From positions 111,512,289 to 111,576,288 of the forward strand of contig NC_134081.1 in assembly GCF_000715075.1 (NCBI RefSeq): a stretch of DNA of 64,000 bases, in the 5' to 3' direction. The first letter of the stretch is position 1. Every line of letters starts with the position of its first letter. The notes beneath the pieces were generated by a model, which did not search any database, was not told the origin of the DNA, and saw nothing but the letters and a program-made list of their open reading frames with translations. The translations under genes were made by a program, and so were the position numbers. Positions 22,533 through 33,620 of the stretch are shown piece after piece. Source of the stretch: Nicotiana tabacum (taxonomy: Eukaryota; Streptophyta; Magnoliopsida; Solanales; Solanaceae).

Positions 22533-22667
22533 ATGTCCTCCTTTCTTGTGGAGCGGGCCAAATGCCTCGGCAGTATAGATGCATCTATGGATCGTGCCGC
22601 ACGTCCCTCGGCAGTGTACACGACACTCTGGATCGGACCGTACAACCTCGGCAGAAATCATGCCTAA
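22533..22667 (+). CDS. 44-aa remnant of the LTR small ORF (uncertain)
   Basis: Reads MSSFLVERAK to GRNHA and a stop at 22665-22667, aligned without gaps with the last 44 residues of the 69-codon ORFs in LTRs E and D. The upstream part is broken by a stop. In the 3' LTR of B most of this segment is deleted near 30300. Whether it is ever translated is unknown. Confidence 0.25.
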   Translation: MSSFLVERAKCLGSIDASMDRAARPSAVYTTLWIGPYNLGRNHA

Positions 22668-23377
22668 TAATTATAATTACACGATACCTTGATATTTTAA
22701 TTGCAGCTTGTGAAGCTAATTGATAAATTGGAAATTAGTGGATTTTAAGGAATTAATTATTTCTTCTTGTTAAGAAAAATTATTGTTGTTCACCTAAGAA
22801 TCATGTTTAATTTAATATATTATATTATAATATTATTGACCCATAGTGAGTGTCAAAGTCGACCTCTCGCTACTACTTCTTCGAGATTAGGTTTGATACT
22901 TACTAGGTACACGTTGTTTACGTACCCATGCTACGATTGCTGCACTTTTTCATGCAGGACCTGAGACAGGTACTATCGGAGGACCTATCGGCGCACACCC
23001 ACGTTATCCAGAGGCTTAGTAGTGAGCTGCCTTTCTGAGCCGTTTTACAGCAACTAGTGCCTTTTCTTGTATTTGTATTTTGTCTATGTTATTTTAGACA
23101 GTATTTTAGAATTTTGTATAACCTACTAGATGCTCATACACTTGTGACACCAAGTCTTGGCGCACACACTAGTAGAATTCATGTATTTAATTATTTTTCT
23201 TGTGTTTTAATTTATCTTATTTTCTCATATTGTTCTTAATTTTTTTAAATTTCGAAGAGTTTGATTACTCGGATAATTTTTAAAGAATTGAATATATGGT
23301 TAAATCATTAGTTGACTTGCCTGGCTAGGATGTTGGGCGCCATTACGACCTATAGGTAAATTTGGGTCGTGACAACA

Positions 23378-23387
23378 TGGTATCAGA
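23378..23387 (+). other. Primer-binding site of element B (tRNA-Met type)
   Basis: TGGTATCAGA, three bases after the 5' LTR, complementary to the 3' end of initiator tRNA-Met. It primes minus-strand DNA synthesis. Confidence 0.85.
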
Positions 23388-23565
23388 TCACTAGGTTCAC
23401 GTAGGTCTCACAAGTTATGAGTAGGCCTAATAGAGTCTTGAGGATCGGTACGAAGACGTTTGTACTTATCTTCGAGAGGCTATAGGGTGTTAGGAAACTA
23501 CCTTTCGTCATCTCCCATCGAGCAAATAATGTAATACTAAATATCTTTCTCTTATTCTCTCACAG

Positions 23566-24960
23566 ATGGTGAGAACGCGCTCTAATGAGGTTCCAGAACA
23601 AGGAAGAGCTACTCCCCCTATTTTTAGAGGCTGAGGGAGGGCTCCAGCCCGTGGTAGGGGATGAGGACGTCCTAGAATTGTTCCAGTTATGCCACCAGTG
23701 GGTCCAGCAGAGGATCCTATTATTGAGGAATAGGAAGAGGTGCCCGTGGAAGAGCCAGCTTCGGTGGATTTCACGTCTGCATCGGGATTCCAGGAGGTCA
23801 TGGGTCATATGCTGCGATTCATGGACACTATGACTCAGGTCGGTTTATTTCCTGCAGACCCAACCACATCTCAGGCGGGTGGGGGAGCACAAACCCCTAC
23901 CGCAAAAGCTCATGGGCAGGCAGCTGCTGTATATCAGATCCAGGGTGCACTACCCGCGGGTGGAGTCCAGCTAGTGGCAGCAACTACACCTGAGCCCAGA
24001 CTAGCTACACCCGCCAAGCTGCAGAAGCTATTGGACAGATGGACTAGACTACATCCTTCTATCTTTGGGGGTGAGCGGCATGAGGATCGCCATGATTTCA
24101 TTGATCGGTGCAGGGATGGATTGCACAACATAAGGATATTGGAGTCTCATAGGGTAAACTTTACTACTTTTCAGCTGGAGGGCAGAGCCCGTAGATGGTG
24201 GAAGTCTTATCTTCTTGGCAGACCAGCAGATTCTCCTCCCATGACTTGGGACAGGTTCACCCGTATTTTTCTGGACAGGTATATTCCACCCTTACAGAGG
24301 GAAGAGTTGCGGTTCCAGTTTGAGCAGCTCCAGTAGGGTCAGATGTCAGTGACTGATTATGAGGTGAGGTTCTCTGAGCTATCTCGCCATGCACTTATGA
24401 TACTCCCTATTGATGCGGAGAGAGTGCGGAGGTTTGTTGCAGGTTTACATACTAGCATTCAGGCCACTATGGCCCGAGAAGTCGAGATGAGGACTTCTTA
24501 TGAGTTGGTTGTGGAGATAGGCCAAAGGATTGAGGGTGTGCGTCAGCGCAACCAAGAGCAGTTTATGAGGGATAAGCGATTTAGATCTTCTGGGGAGTTC
24601 AGAGGTGCTCCGTCTAGGAGTAGAGGTCAGTTCGTGAGAGGGAAGTCCAGCAGGCCCCCATATCCAGCACTACCGCCTCCTCGGGGTGCCCTAGTGCGAC
24701 CTTATTTCAGTGCTATGCCAGAGAGTTCTTATTGCCCACCAGCTATTCAGGGTTCTTCTAATAGGCATTCAGCCCACTAGGGCCAGACTTCTAGTCATCA
24801 GCCCATCGCACCGAGAAGTTGTTATGAGTGTGAGGATTTCAGTCACATGCGGAGATTTTGCCCCAGGCTTCGGGGTAGACCGGTGCAACAAAGTCAGCAG
24901 CCTATGATTACTGCACCAGTTGCTCCACCAGTCGTCCGACCACCCAAAGGCGAAGGGCAT
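23566..24960 (+). pseudogene. Element B gag
   Basis: The ATG at 23566-23568 starts MVRTRSNEVPEQGRATPP. Three in-frame stops follow within 190 bases. Capsid landmarks are KLLDRWTRLHPSIFGGERHEDRHDFIDRC and RRWWKSYLLGRPADSPPMTWDRF. The zinc knuckle CYECEDFSHMRRFC (24820-24861) has all four ligands. Further stops occur at 24334 and 24778, both TAG where element D has CAG. Gag would form the virus-like particle and package the RNA. Confidence 0.85.
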
Positions 24961-25430
24961 GTGGGTAGGGGCCGTCCTAGAGGTTGAGGCCATCCGGCTA
25001 GACCAGATACAGAGGCCTCAGATGCAGTGATTACAAGTGTTATTTCTGTTTGCGGCAAAGATGCCTCCGTATTATTTGATCCATGATCTACGTATTCATA
25101 TGTGTCATCTCTATTTGCTCATTTCCTGGATGTTTCTCGTGAGTCCTTGAGTACTACTGTTTATGTGTCCACTCCTGTGGGCGATTCTGTTTTTGTGGAT
25201 CAGATCTATCGGTCCTATGTTGTTACATTCTGTGGTTATGAGACTATAGCAGATCTTCTGCTGCTTGATATGACCGACTCCGATATTATCCTGGGCATGG
25301 ACTGGCTATCCCCATATCATGCCGTCCTAAATTACCATGCTAAGACTGATTCTTTGGCAATGCCGAAATTTCCTAGGTTGGAGTGGAAGGGTTCGTTTGT
25401 CAGCGCATCTAATCAGGTTATTTCCTTTCT
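24961..25430 (+). pseudogene. Element B protease
   Basis: Contains VLFDP followed by TGA in place of the active-site glycine (near 25085), then STYSYVSSLFAHFLDVSRESL and DIILGMDWLSPYHAVLNYHAK. The flap and C-terminal parts are recognisable. Loss of the D-P-G glycine to a stop removes catalysis and truncates the polyprotein. Confidence 0.8.
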
Positions 25431-26300
25431 AAAAGCTAGACATATGGTCGAGAAGGGTTTTTTGGCTTATCTAGCCTATGTTCGGGATACTACTGCGGAA
25501 ACTTCGACTATTGATTTAGTGCCTGTGGTTCGGGAGTTCTCCGATGTATTTCCTTCAGATCTTCCAAGCACGCCACTAGATCGTGATATTGATTTTTGTA
25601 TTAACTTGGCTCCAGATACCCAGCCTATATCTATCCCACCATATCGCATGGCTCCGAAAGAATTGAAGGGATTGAAATAACAACTTGAGGAGTAACTAGC
25701 CAAAGGGTTCGTTGGCCCGAGTGTATCGTATTGGGGTGCACCGGTATTATTCGTGAAGAAGAAGGATGGAACAATGCGAATGTGTATTGATTATCGCCAA
25801 TTGAACAAAGTCACTATTAAGAACAAGTACCCATTACCGTGTATTGATGATCTATTTGACCGGTTACAGGGTACTAGTGTGTTTTCTAAGATCGAATTGA
25901 GGTCGAGGTACCATCAGTTGAAGATTCGGGATTCGGATGTTCCGAAGACTGCTTTCCGGACTAAATATGGTCATTATGAATTTTTGGTGATGTCTTTCGA
26001 TTTGACTAACGCACCGGCGACATTTATGGATTTGATGAATATGGTATTCAGGCCATATATTGATTCATTTGTCGTTGTCTTCATTGATGACATTTTTATT
26101 TACTCGCGCAATAAGGAAGAGCACGAGCAATATGAGAGTGGTGCTACAGACCTTGCGGGAACAAAAGCTATATGCTAAGTTCTCCAAATGTGAACTTTGG
26201 CTAAATTCTGTGGCATTTTTAGGGCATATTGTAATCAAGCAAGGGCATTAAAGTTGATCCCAAAAAGATCGCGGCAGTTCAGAATTGGCATCATCCCACT
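25431..26300 (+). pseudogene. Element B reverse transcriptase
   Basis: Fingers and palm with [16 protein letters not shown]; motif A reads [10 protein letters not shown] instead of [10 protein letters not shown], so the catalytic Asp is Glu and the Gly is Arg. [14 protein letters not shown] has Asp for the conserved Gly, exactly as in element D. The [11 protein letters not shown]sp pair is present near 26085. Stops occur near 25678 and 25693, and a frameshift near 26130 follows HEQ. Confidence 0.85.
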
Positions 26301-26860
26301 TTGGCGACTGAGATCAGGAGTTTCCTAGGCTTAGCAGGTTATTATCGTCGGTTCGTGGAGGGCTTTTCATCTATTGCAGCACCTTTGACCAAATTAACCC
26401 AGAAGGGTGCTCCGTTCCGATGGTCCGATGATTGTGACGTGAGCTTTCAGAAGCTCAATACAGCATTGACCACAGCACCAGTGTTAGTGTTGCCTTCCGG
26501 TTCGGGAATGTATATAATGTATTGTGATGCTTCACGCGTTAGTTTGGGTTGTGTATTAATGCAGGAGGGGAGAGTTATTGCATATGCCTCGCTCCAGCTG
26601 AAACCCCATGAGAAGAATTACCCGGTACATAATTTGGAGTTAGCTGCAATTGTTCACGCTCTTAAGATATGAAGGCATTATCTTTATGGGGTGTCTTGTG
26701 AAGTTTACACTGATCATCGCAATTTACAGCATTTGTTCAAGCAGAGGGACCTAAATTTGAGGCAGCACAGATGGCTTGAGTTACTAAAAGATTATGATAT
26801 TACTATCTTGTATCACCTGGGTAAAGCAAATATAGTTGTAGATGCCTTGAGTAGAAAGGT
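26301..26860 (+). pseudogene. Element B RNase H
   Basis: RT connection region ([31 protein letters not shown]) and RNase H with [27 protein letters not shown] and [11 protein letters not shown]; the Asp, Glu and Asp catalytic positions are kept. TGG to TGA at 26670-26672 interrupts it (KIW becomes KI-stop). RNase H removes the RNA strand from the RNA-DNA hybrid. Confidence 0.85.
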
Positions 26861-28470
26861 AGAGAGTATAGGTAGTTTGGCTTTCATTACAGCAGAGGAG
26901 AGGCCATTAGCTTTGGATATTCAGTCCTTGGCTAATAGACTTGTGAGGCTGGATATTTCTGAGCCCAACCGAGTTCTTGCGTGTTTTGTGGCCCATTCTT
27001 CACTATTTGAGCAGATCAAGGCTAGCCAGTATAATGATCCATACTTAACGGCTCTTCGAGAAATGGTACTACGGGGTGGTGCCAAGGAACTTACTATTGG
27101 CGCGGATGGTGTTCTGCGACTCTAGGATCGTTTATGTGTTCCTAATGTGGATGGACTTAGGAAAAGGATTCTAGAGGAGGCACACAGTTCTCGATATTCT
27201 ATTCATTCAGGTGCTACAAAGATGTATCTTGACTTGAGGTAGCATTATTGGTGGCGGAGGATGAAAAAGGACATAGTTAAGTATGTAGCAAGGTGTCTAA
27301 ATCACCAGCAGGTTAAATATGAGCACCAGAGGCCAGGTGTCCTACTTCAGCAGATGACTATACCGGAGTGAAAATGGGAACGCATTACTATGGACTTTGT
27401 AGTTGGGTTGCCGCGGACCTTGCAGAAGTTTGATGTAGTTTGGGTCATTGTCGATAGGTTGACCAAGTCGGCACACTTTATTCTGGTTGTGACTACGTAT
27501 ACTTCGGAGAGGTTGGCCCAGATTTATATTCAGGAGATAGTTCGGTTGCACGGTGTGCCAATTTCCATCATATCAGATAGAGGCCCTCAGTTTACTTTAC
27601 ATTTCTGGAGAGCAGTACAAAGTGAATTGGGGACCCGTGTGGAGCTCAGTACAGCCTTTCATCCGCAGACCGACTGGCAGTCGGAGCGGACAATTTAGAT
27701 TTTGGAGGATATGCTCAGAGCATGTGTGATTGACTTTGGAGGTCGGTGGGATCATCTCTTGTCTTTGGCCGAGTTTGCTTATAATAATAGTTATCAATCC
27801 AGCATCGAGATGGATCCATTTGAGGTTTTATATGGTCGGCGATGTCGTTCGCCCATCGGATGGTTTGAGACCGGTGAGGCTAAGTTATATGGTACTGATT
27901 TGGTGAAGGATGCTTTAAAAAAGGTAAAATTAATTCAGGAGCGCCTTCGTACAGCATAGTCCAGACAGAAAAGTTACGCGGATCAGAAAGCGCATGATTT
28001 ATCGTTTATGGTGGGTGAAAAAGTTCTCTCGAAGGTTTCGCCGATGAAGGGAATCATGAAATTTGGGGAAAAGGGCAAGTTGAGCCCAAGGTTTATAAGC
28101 CCATTTGAGGTATTAAGACGAGTTGGGGAGGTTTCTTATGAGCATGCTTTGCCTCCCAGTCTATCAAGAGTTCATCCGGTTTTCCATGTATCAATGCTCC
28201 GGAAGTATCATGCCAACCTATCACATGTGTTAGACTTAAGCACAGTTCAGCTAGATAAGAGTTTGGGTTCTGAAGAGGAACCAGTTGCAATTGTTGATAA
28301 ACAGGTTCGCCAGTTGAGGTCCAAGACGATTACTACAGTGAAAGTCTAGTGGAGGGGCCAACCAGTCAAGGAAGCGACTTGGGAGGCCGAGGAGACATGC
28401 GGAGCAGATATCCACATTTATTCAGCACTCCAAGTACAATTCTAAACTCGTTCAAGGACAAACGTTTGTT
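26861..28470 (+). pseudogene. Element B integrase with chromodomain-like tail
   Basis: Linker [14 protein letters not shown], then TAG at 27123-27125 after VLRL (the same stop as in element D). Zinc domain and catalytic core follow: MDFVVGLPRTLQKFD, IISDRGPQF and TDWQSERT (G to W next to the Glu). Further TAG codons occur at 27241, 27697 and 27957. Distal part is YRGRRCRSPIGWFE-like, then VLSKVSPMKG and a chromodomain-like tail with TAG before WRGQPVKEATWEAEE and a small frameshift. Confidence 0.85.
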
Positions 28471-28484
28471 TAAGAGGTGGAGAA
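28471..28484 (+). other. Polypurine tract of element B
   Basis: TAAGAGGTGGAGAA immediately before the 3' LTR, the primer for plus-strand synthesis. Confidence 0.75.
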
Positions 28485-29905
28485 TGTAATGACCCAATCT
28501 GCCATTTTGACTTTTAGAACCCTGTTCCCCTAAATAAAACTCCCCGTATGTGCTTTTATTAATTTATGACTTGCAGGGATGGTTGGTTCGGGATCTGGAA
28601 GTGTCCGGGTTAAAATCGGAACACTTGGTTCCTTAGTTTGACTTTAAAGGCCCAAGTTTGACTTCGGTCAACTTTTTAAGAAAACGACCCCGGAATCCAG
28701 ATTTGATGGTTCCAATAGGTTCCTATGATGATTTTGGACTTGGCCGTATGTTCGAATCGGGTTTTGGACAACCCGGGAACATTTCGGCGTTTAATAGTGA
28801 AAATCAACTATTTGAAGGTTTAATGTTCTTTAAATTTGGTTTGGAGTAGGTTTTGGAGTAATTGAAGTCCGTTTGAAATTCCGAGCTCAATAATAGCTCT
28901 GTATGGTGATTTAAAACTTGCACGCAAAATTTGGTGTCATTCCGAGTAGTATAAGTATATTTCGGCGCGTTCGGAGTAAGTTTAAAGAATTTGAAATTTC
29001 TAAGTTGAATCAATTTGGTTTGAGGTATGATTCTTAGTTTTAATGTTGTTTTACACATTGCGAGGATTCGAGTGAGTCCGTATTATGATTTCAAACTTGT
29101 TGGTATATTCGGGCGGGGCCCCGGGGGCCTCAGGGGTTAACGGACGAGGCTCGGATCAATTTTGGAAGTTGGAGCAGCAGCTGAAGCTTCCAGCTTCTGC
29201 TGCAACCGCACCTGCGCTTGGGCAGCCGCAGGTGAGAGCTCTCATAAGCGAGCCCCAAGCCGCAGATGGGAGAAAAGGGGAGGTTGGCATGAACCGCAGA
29301 AGCAATCCTGGAAGCGCACCTGCGACCCCGCAGGTGCGAAGGCAGTGACTGCAGGTACGGTCACACCTCCGCAGGTGCGAAAATACTGTCTGGGCAGAAC
29401 CTTAAAAAGGGACAAGGCTCAACCATTTTTGCCCATATTTCCTCCATTCTTGGGCGATTTTGGAACTCTTTGAGAGAGGATTTCAACTAGCAACTTGAAG
29501 GCAAGTTAATTCTACACACTTTGAGTTAAATACATAGATTATGGGTAGATTATAACCGATAAATTTTGGAAATCAAGGGTTTAGATAAAAAACCTAGATT
29601 TTTACAAAAATTAGATTTTAACCACAAAAATCGTTATGGAATTGGATGGAAATTGTATATTTGAGTTCTTGAGATTATGGGCAACGATTTCCTTCAAACA
29701 ATTTCAGAATCTGGGCACGTGGGCCCGAGGTGAATTTTAGAAATTTTACCATTTTGGATTGGATAATTAATTTAATAGTCTAATTTTGAATAATTGAGCA
29801 TTATATTAATTATTTTATATAACATTTTGATAGTTTCAGATTTTTCGGCATCAAATTGGGATTTTTAATGCGACATTTTGATCGGGAAGTGGGCTTTGAG
29901 AAAAG

Positions 29906-30564
29906 GTAAGTCTCTTGTAGCCTTGTAAGAGGAAATTTACCCCATAGGTGATTTGAATTAGAAATTGTTGCTAATTGTGGGGGCTACGTACGCACGAGGT
30001 GACGAGAGTCCGTATGTAGTTACGAATTATGCTATGTCCGGATAGTTTAGGACTCAAATCATAAATTTTTTGTGATAATTGCATCTTTTATATAATTAAA
30101 TTACTGGAATTGTATTGTAAATTGTTAGAGGAAATAGTAAATAATCGAAACTTCATATACTTGAATTTTGGGTAAATTATTTAATTGTTAACAGAAATTG
30201 AACAACTTATGTGCTAATATTATTAATAACTTCTCATTTTGGAGGTTCATAAGAAAATGTCCTCCTTTCTTGTGGAGCGGGCCGAACGCCTCAGCAGTAT
30301 ATTTTAATTGCAGCTTGTGAAGCTAATTGATAAATTTGAAATTAGTGAATTTTAAAGAATTAATTATTTCTGCTTGTTAAGAAAAATTATTATTGTTCAC
30401 CTAAGAATCATGTTTAATTCAATATATTCTATTGTAATATTATTGACCCATAGTGAGTGTCAAAGTCGACCTCCCGTTACTACTTCTTCGAGATTAGGCT
30501 TCATACTTACTGGGTACACGTTGTTTACGTACTCATGCTACGTTTGCTGCACTTTTTTGTGCAG
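29906..30564 (+). other. Predicted leader intron, 3' LTR of element B
   Basis: Donor AAAG|GTAAGT at 29906, branch-like CTTAC in CATACTTACTGGGTAC near 30505, and T-rich tract ending TTGTGCAG at 30564; 659 bases. It is shorter than in other LTRs because of the deletion near 30300. Confidence 0.45.
29985..30018 (+). other. Conserved-loop hairpin (LTR B, 3' copy)
   Basis: TACGTACG (29985-29992) pairs with CGTATGTA (30011-30018) with one G-U-type pair in RNA. Relative to the 5' copy the only arm change keeps pairing possible. Confidence 0.6.
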
Positions 30565-30985
30565 GACCTGAGGCAGGTACTATCGGAGAACCTATCTGCG
30601 CGCACCCACGTTATCCAGAGGCATAGTGGTGAGCTGCCTTTCTGAGCGGTTCTGCAGCAACTAGTGCCTCTTCTTGTATTTGTATTATGTCTATGTTATT
30701 TCAGACAGTATTTTAAAATTTTGTATAATCTACTAGATGCTCATACACTTGTGACACCAGGTCTTGGCACACACTAGTAGAATTCATGGATTTAATTATT
30801 TTACTTGGGATTTAATTTATCTTATTTTCTCATATTTTTCTTAATTATTTTTAAATTTTGAAGAGTTTGATTACTCGGATAATTTTTAAAGAATTGAATA
30901 TATGTTTAAATCATTAGTTGGCTTGCCTTGCTGGGATGTTGGACATCATCATGACCTATAGGTGAATTTGGGTCGTGATAGTTCT

Positions 30986-31792
30986 CTTTCAGTATTTGAA
31001 GTTTCTCAATACAAGAGAGTTGATGTAGCTTTACACCAACAACTTAGTCACTATGTCACTTCTCGCTTCTTGATACAATGTCTCACCAGTGTTTTTTTCT
31101 CTTTCTTCTCTAACTAATTATACAATAGATCTAGAGTGAATTACAATGCTTGTTTGGAGTAGAACAAAAAGAGTGATAGTGGTCCGTTCAAAGTATATAT
31201 TGCTCCCTTGACATACTTCGTTTTATACTTGATCTTTTTGGCTTTGGCGGATATTTGGCAGATCGTTGAAGGATTTGCAGTCCCCAGGAAATTGATCCTC
31301 AAAATTGAATCTGTTGTGATTCATTCCAAGAATAAGTACACAACTTCCATAGACTATCCATGACTGTCGTTCATTTCCTTTTTCGAGAAGAGATTTGTCA
31401 TATTCTCTCCTTAAGTTGTTTCTTGATTCATGGGATTGATATCCTTCCTTTATCGACGCATATCTTCAGCAATCAGGGAAGCGAGAAATCTTGGTCCTTC
31501 CTTTATTGACGCAAATCTTCAGCAATCAGGGTAGCGGGAAATCTTGGTCCTTCAATTATTATCGCTTCAATCATTAATCTTCCTAACTTGCTTCAGTTGA
31601 CGGATCTTTGCCTTGATTCTTTTACTTCTTCCTTTCTTGACTTATTCCATCTTTCAATGATAGATTTGCTTGAATCCTTCTTTTCATCGCTCGTGATCCT
31701 GCATCATAATAATATATTATTTTTCATCGTTGAAACTTACATCTAACAGGAAAAACTTTCTGTTAGTAAGGTAAGTGAGACTATAAGCTTTG
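30986..31792. repeat. Middle piece of the split unclassified repeat, with a 53-bp tandem duplication
   Basis: Continues 20619-20822 after element B. No coding frame is recognised. A 53-bp unit is duplicated at 31443-31495 and 31496-31548 with a few differences. The right end is cut by element D, with TSD CTTTG at 31788-31792. Confidence 0.5.
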
Positions 31793-32543
31793 TGTCACGA
31801 ACCAATTTCACCTACAGATCGTGATGACGCCCAACACTACAGCTAGGCAAGCCAACTAATAAATCAAACGTACATTGGTTAAGCTTTTATTCAAAGAAAA
31901 TAATAAAATACCAACTTCTACCAGTGTGTGTGCCAAGACCCGCTGTCACAAGTGCATGAGCATCTAGTAGATTATACAAAACTCCAAATACTGTCTGAAA
32001 TGAAATAGACAGAATGTAAATATAAGAAGAGACATTGGTAGCTGCAGAACGACTCAGAAAAGCAGCTCACCACTATGCCTCGGGATGGCGTGGATATGTG
32101 ATGATAGATCCTCCACTGGTACCTGTCTCAGATCCTGCACAAAAAGTGCAGCAAGTGTAGTATGAGTACGTAAACAACATGTACCCAGTAAGTATCAAGC
32201 CTAATCTCGAAGTGGTAGAGACGAGATGGCCGACTTAGACACTCACTATGGATCAATAATAATAACTGAAATAAAACTAGGATATTTAAATCAGCATGAT
32301 TTACAGAATTTACAATAATTTATTTAATTGGCAGAAATAATCGAATTCCTTCAAATGTAACAATTCTTAATATATTAATTAAATTCCTTCAATTCAAATA
32401 AATTCCAATTTATCAATTAAATCTCATTTACAGGAGTAACAATTAATTCCTAAACAAGCAAGAATAATAATTCATTAAATTTCAAGGATTTTCCAATTTA
32501 TTAATTAGCTGAAATAAATTATTAAAGTATCGTGTAATTATTA

Positions 32544-32753
32544 TTAAGCACGATTTCTGCCGAGGACGTACGGCCCGATCCAGTGTGTCGTGTACACTGC
32601 CGAGGGACGTGCGTCGCGATCCATAGATGCATCTATCCTGCCGAGGCGTTCGGCCCGCTCCACAATAAAGGAGAACATTTTCTTATGTGCCTCTGGAAGG
32701 AGAGTATATTTATTATAAGATAAATTCGGGAGGAGAACAATTTCTTTTAACAA
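32544..32753 (-). CDS. Small 69-aa ORF in the 3' LTR of D (uncertain)
   Basis: MLKEIVLLPNLSY to GRNRA, same length as the ORF in LTR E with about a dozen substitutions and no indels. No domain is recognised. It overlaps three CTCGGCAG boxes and the TAGATGCATCTA palindrome, so structure-level conservation is an alternative explanation. Confidence 0.3.
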   Translation of the reverse strand: MLKEIVLLPNLSYNKYTLLPEAHKKMFSFIVERAERLGRIDASMDRDARPSAVYTTHWIGPYVLGRNRA

Positions 32754-32931
32754 TTAATTGATTTAAACAGAAAATCAAGCCTATGAGATTTCTATCCTTT
32801 AATATCTTTATCTAACAATTCACAATATATTCATATATATCAATTTATATTAATTAATCAAAGAATACAATTCACACAAGTAAGGCATGCTTTGAGTCCT
32901 AAACTACCCGGACTTTAACATTAATAGTAGC

Positions 32932-32961
32932 TACGCACGGACTCTCGTCACCTCGTGCGTA
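32932..32961 (-). other. Conserved-loop hairpin (LTR D, left copy)
   Basis: Minus strand TACGCACG (32961-32954) pairs perfectly with CGTGCGTA (32939-32932); loop core GAGGTGACGAGAGT. Same stem as LTR E. Confidence 0.6.
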
Positions 32962-33229
32962 CGTAGCCCCCACAATTTAGCAACAATTATTTAATCTTAA
33001 TCACCTATGAGGTAATTTCCCCCTCACAAGATTAGACAAGAGACTTACCTCGTCTTGCTCCAATTTAATCCACTATAAGGCCTTTTCCACGATTATCCAA
33101 CTCCGTCTAGCTCGAATCCCAATTGTCTTTTTCTTGAAAATCTGTCAAAATCACCTCTGCTTCAGCTCCAATTTGTTAAAAATGGCGAATGGGACGAATG
33201 CCCTCTTTTTATAAAACTGCCCAAATAGC

Positions 33230-33620
33230 CTTCAGAACTGGGCCTCGAACAGGGCCTCGATCGTGGCTTCGATCATGGCCCTCAAGCCTAGGCCTCGATC
33301 GTGACTTCGATCACAGGCTCGAGCCTGGACCTCGGTCATGGCCTCGATTATGGCATCGAGTCTGGTCCTTCGATCATAGCCTCAATCATGGCATCAAGCT
33401 TGAGTTTTCGATTGTGACCCTCGATCTTGGGTCTCGATCCTGGCCCTCGAGCCTTGCCGTCGATCATAGCCCTCGAGCTGGACCTTTGATCATGGCCCTC
33501 GAGCTGGACCTTTGATCATGGCTTCGATACACAAACTCGAGCCTGTGCCTCGTCAACCCTGGGCTCAATATCCGGGGCTCGATACCTGGGCTCGATATTT
33601 GGGCTCGATCACAACCCAGA
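33230..33620 (-). repeat. TCGATCATGG/CTCGAGC motif array in the left LTR of D
   Basis: Roughly 25-30 short units such as CCTCGATCGTGG, CTTCGATCATGG and CCCTCGAGC at about 12-base steps. It occupies the same place in the LTR as the CGC-N4-GCG arrays and is also CpG-rich and near-palindromic (TCGA, CTCGAG). The second copy is at 41095-41460. Confidence 0.7.

Larger units (their letters stand above)
20823..23374 (+). repeat. 5' LTR of element B
   Basis: 2552 bp, TGTAATGACC to GGGTCGTGACA. It holds the U3 arms AATGACC/GGTCATT, a CGC-N4-GCG array (21530-21760), a donor-like GGTAAGT near 21872, G-box/TCP site 22088-22098, hairpin 22261-22294 and acceptor CATGCAG near 22957. Compared with the 3' LTR, about 110 bases including the main donor are deleted just before the hairpin. 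Confidence 0.92.
20823..30980 (+). mobile_element. Element B: complete but mutated Tekay-type Ty3/gypsy element, TSD GTTCT
   Basis: LTRs 20823-23374 and 28485-30980, primer site 23378-23387, gag-pol 23566-28470, polypurine tract 28471-28484. GTTCT flanks it at 20818-20822 and 30981-30985. Domain order gag, protease, RT, RNase H, integrase, chromodomain-like tail. Many stops (often TAG for CAG, TGA for CGA), a frameshift after the RT active site and catalytic-residue changes show it is dead. Internal DNA is very close to element D although the U3 regions differ. Confidence 0.93.
28485..30980 (+). repeat. 3' LTR of element B
   Basis: 2496 bp, TGTAATGACC to GGGTCGTGATA (final C mutated to T). 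Compared with the 5' LTR it keeps the main splice-like donor (29906) but has lost a segment near 30300 that carries most of the small ORF. It contains array 29190-29390, G-box/TCP site 29716-29726, hairpin 29985-30018 and acceptor ending 30564. Confidence 0.92.
32135..33058 (-). other. Predicted leader intron, 3' LTR of element D
   Basis: Minus strand GAG|GTAAGT begins at 33058; GATACTTACTGGGTAC lies near 32185-32200; TTTTTGTGCAG ends at 32135. Length 924 bases, identical to the other LTR of D. Confidence 0.45.

Noticed and set aside
23378..23387. tRNA gene remnant at the TGGTATCAGA sites
   Set aside because: Only the ten or so bases complementary to the tRNA 3' end are present, next to the LTR; it is a primer-binding site.
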